Below the pieces are notes generated by a model. The model was not told the origin of the DNA and made no database searches. It saw only the letters and a list, made by a program, of their open reading frames with translations. A program made the translations under genes and the position numbers. A stretch of DNA of 64,000 nt from Pseudonocardia sp. ICBG1293 (GTDB taxonomy: Bacteria > Actinomycetota > Actinomycetes > Mycobacteriales > Pseudonocardiaceae): positions 1 through 64,000 of the forward strand of contig NZ_JAHLEL010000044.1 in assembly GCF_020131355.1 (NCBI RefSeq). Reading direction: 5' to 3'. Positions 62,370-64,000 of the stretch are shown piece by piece (positions within the stretch are counted from its first letter, which is position 1; every line of letters begins with the position of its first letter).

Positions 62370-63812
62370 GTGACCGCACTGCCACGCCGCAGCGTGCTGC
62401 TCGGCACCCTCGGGGCCGCGGCCGCCGGTCTGGTGCCGGCCACGCCCGGCGGCGAGCCCGCCGCCGTGCCCCGCTGGTTCGCAGGTGCCCTGCGCCAGGC
62501 GACGACGCCCGACCCGTTCACCCTCGGCGTCGCCTCGGGCGACCCGTCCGCGGACGGCATGGTCCTCTGGACGCGCCTGGCCCCCGAGCCCGAGGCCGAG
62601 GACGGCCGCGGCGGCATGCCCGACCGGGCCGTCGAGGTCGAGTGGGAGGTCGCCGAGGACGAACGCTTCACCCGCATCGCCGCGCGCGGCACCGAGACCG
62701 CCACCCGCGCGCTCGCGCACAGCGTGCACGCCGAGCCCACCGGGCTCGCCCCCGGGCGCGAGTACTTCTACCGGTTCCGCACCGGCGGGCACCTGTCCCC
62801 CGTGGCGCGCACCCGGACGGCGCCGGCCGTGGGTGCCGCCGCCGCCTCGCTGACCATCGCGACGGCGTCCTGCGCGAAGTTCGGGGCCGGCCACTTCACC
62901 GCCTACCGCGGGATGGCCGCCGACGCCCCCGACCTCGTCCTGCACCTGGGCGACTACTTCTACGAGACCGACCGCGGCGAGGTCCGCGACCCGGGCCCGC
63001 CGGAGCCGAAGAACCTCGCCGGGTACCGCCGTACGCACGCCCACCAGCGGTCCGACGAGGACCTGCGGGCCGCGCACGCCGTCGCCCCGTGGGTGGTCGT
63101 GTGGGACGACCACGAGGTGGTCAACGACTGGGACGGTGCGACGTCCGACCGGCGCCGGGCCGCGGCCCAGGCCTACTACGAGCACATGCCGCTGCGCCGT
63201 GCCTCGGTGCCCGACGGCCCGGACATCCAGCTCTACCGGCGGCTGTCCTGGGGCTCGCTGGCGACCTTCCACGTCCTGGACACCCGTCAGTACCGCACGC
63301 GGGGTTCGATGCTCGGCGCCGACCAGGAGCGCTGGCTGCTGCGTGGCCTGCAGGGCTCGGCCGCCGGCTGGGACGTACTGGCCCAGCAGGTGTTCTTCGC
63401 CCCGCGCCGCGGCGGCAAGTCCGGCACCTGGGGCGAGTTCACCGGCTCCCGGGAACGGGTGGTGCGGGGCTGGACCGAGGCGGGGGTGCGCAATGCCGTC
63501 GTCCTCACCGGGGACGAGCACGTGCACCACGCCAACGAGATCCCCGGCGACGACGACACGGTCGCCGGCACCGAGCTCGTCACCACCTCGGTGACCTCCG
63601 GCGGCGACGGCGACGGCGACGCGAAGTCCGGTGGGAGCGGCAGCTCGGTGTGGTCGCTCGACCGGCGCGGCTACGTGCTGGCGACCTTCACGCCCGCGCA
63701 GATGCGTGCGGACTTCCGCACCGTGTCCCGGGTCAGCGAGCCCGGCGCCACGGTGCGTACGGCGGCGTCGTTCGTGGTGCCGGACCGGGAGCCGGGCCTG
63801 AACAAGGTCTGA
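62370..63812 (+). CDS. phoD: PhoD-family alkaline phosphatase, Tat-exported
   Basis: A 480-residue secreted phosphatase. N-terminal Tat signal PRRSVLLGTLGAAAAG; an Ig-like N-domain (TLGVASGDPSADGMVLWTRL is the family start); metal-binding core with LHLGDYFYE, VVVWDDHEVVNDW and LTGDEHVHH. It cleaves phosphomonoesters or diesters outside the cell using Ca/Fe. GTG at 62370 with AGGAGGA (62360-62366). A CRP-like site lies 190 bp upstream. It is divergent from the NRPS operon. Confidence 0.92.
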   Translation: MTALPRRSVLLGTLGAAAAGLVPATPGGEPAAVPRWFAGALRQATTPDPFTLGVASGDPSADGMVLWTRLAPEPEAEDGRGGMPDRAVEVEWEVAEDERFTRIAARGTETATRALAHSVHAEPTGLAPGREYFYRFRTGGHLSPVARTRTAPAVGAAAASLTIATASCAKFGAGHFTAYRGMAADAPDLVLHLGDYFYETDRGEVRDPGPPEPKNLAGYRRTHAHQRSDEDLRAAHAVAPWVVVWDDHEVVNDWDGATSDRRRAAAQAYYEHMPLRRASVPDGPDIQLYRRLSWGSLATFHVLDTRQYRTRGSMLGADQERWLLRGLQGSAAGWDVLAQQVFFAPRRGGKSGTWGEFTGSRERVVRGWTEAGVRNAVVLTGDEHVHHANEIPGDDDTVAGTELVTTSVTSGGDGDGDAKSGGSGSSVWSLDRRGYVLATFTPAQMRADFRTVSRVSEPGATVRTAASFVVPDREPGLNKV

Positions 63813-63827
63813 CCCGGCCCCGGCCGT

Positions 63828-64000
63828 TCAGCCGGTCGCCACCCGCGGCTCGCGGACGTCGTCGCCGAGGGTGTCGAGCACCAGCGCGGCGATCCGCTCG
63901 CGGTGGGCCTGCGCCGACCCGAGCAGGGCCGCGTCGGCGACGGCGCGCTTGTAGTACAGGTGCGCGACGTGCTCCCAGGTGAACCCGATCCCGCCGTGCA
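63828..64000 (-). CDS. Acyl-CoA dehydrogenase, C-terminal fragment at window edge
   Basis: The last 57 codons read HGGIGFTWEHVAHLYYKRAVADAALLGSAQAHRERIAALVL and continue to REPRVATG. HGGIGFTWE is the signature of acyl-CoA dehydrogenase C-terminal domains. The gene continues beyond the window and is convergent with phoD, 15 bp apart. Confidence 0.85.
   Translation of the reverse strand, partial: HGGIGFTWEHVAHLYYKRAVADAALLGSAQAHRERIAALVLDTLGDDVREPRVATG

Noticed and set aside
62009..62740. Minus-strand coding frame between the NRPS operon and phoD
   Set aside because: Runs antisense into phoD, lacks any family motif, and covers a region dense in palindromes typical of promoters.

Overview
The window is very GC-rich with strong GC bias at third codon positions. 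It carries actinobacterial signatures: Lsr2, iron boxes of the DmdR/IdeR type, leaderless GTG starts, an actinomycete integrative and conjugative element (AICE), and many acyl-CoA dehydrogenases and AMP ligases. It reads as chromosome of a Pseudonocardiaceae-like actinomycete, probably Pseudonocardia (inference). No rRNA, tRNA or CRISPR was seen.

Layout. 1-3720: end of an L,D-transpeptidase gene, then a tautomerase, a TetR regulator and an MFS exporter. Each of these three is preceded by the same GGACCGATCGGTCC-type operator. 3934-16551: acyl-CoA ligases and dehydrogenase, MarR, enoyl-CoA hydratase, an MBL hydrolase, lsr2, an MFS protein, a MOSC protein and trpS, whose leader encodes a Trp-Trp peptide and has alternative hairpins. 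16736-25661: CobW metallochaperone, a PLP decarboxylase, and an iron locus (siderophore-binding lipoprotein, two half ABC exporters, ornithine N-monooxygenase) with three iron-box-like sites. The second ABC gene carries a frameshift. An IS701-type element (25687-27089, TSD CTAG) follows. 27680-38117: GGDEF protein, a TetR/acyl-CoA dehydrogenase/SDR/thiolase lipid block, a methyltransferase, a DAACS transporter and another acyl-CoA dehydrogenase.

38155-61981 (minus strand) is a nonribosomal peptide locus. From its promoter end it encodes a membrane protein with two carrier domains and hexapeptide-repeat domains, an adenylation-carrier NRPS, a TauD-like oxygenase, SbnB and SbnA (L-2,3-diaminopropionate synthesis), a Wzz-like membrane protein and an FAD amine oxidase-like enzyme. 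Most junctions are 4-bp stop/start overlaps.

The NRPS gene is cut inside its A4 (FDxS) motif by a 12-kb AICE (about 45747-57804). The element encodes a tyrosine integrase, Xis, a prim-pol plus DUF3631 helicase replication pair, a TraB-like FtsK translocase, a DUF2637 protein, a GntR (KorSA-like) regulator and an XRE/TPR regulator. The XRE/TPR gene is itself broken by an IS5-family element and by an in-frame TAG. Joining the two NRPS halves at the duplicated FD(I/V) codons gives one uninterrupted 845-codon frame, so precise excision should restore the synthetase. The element may therefore act as a reversible switch on the pathway, or it may simply have killed it. A symmetric array of six GGTACGG repeats at the end of the helicase gene is a candidate replication origin.

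62370-64000: a Tat-exported PhoD-type phosphatase and the end of another acyl-CoA dehydrogenase gene.
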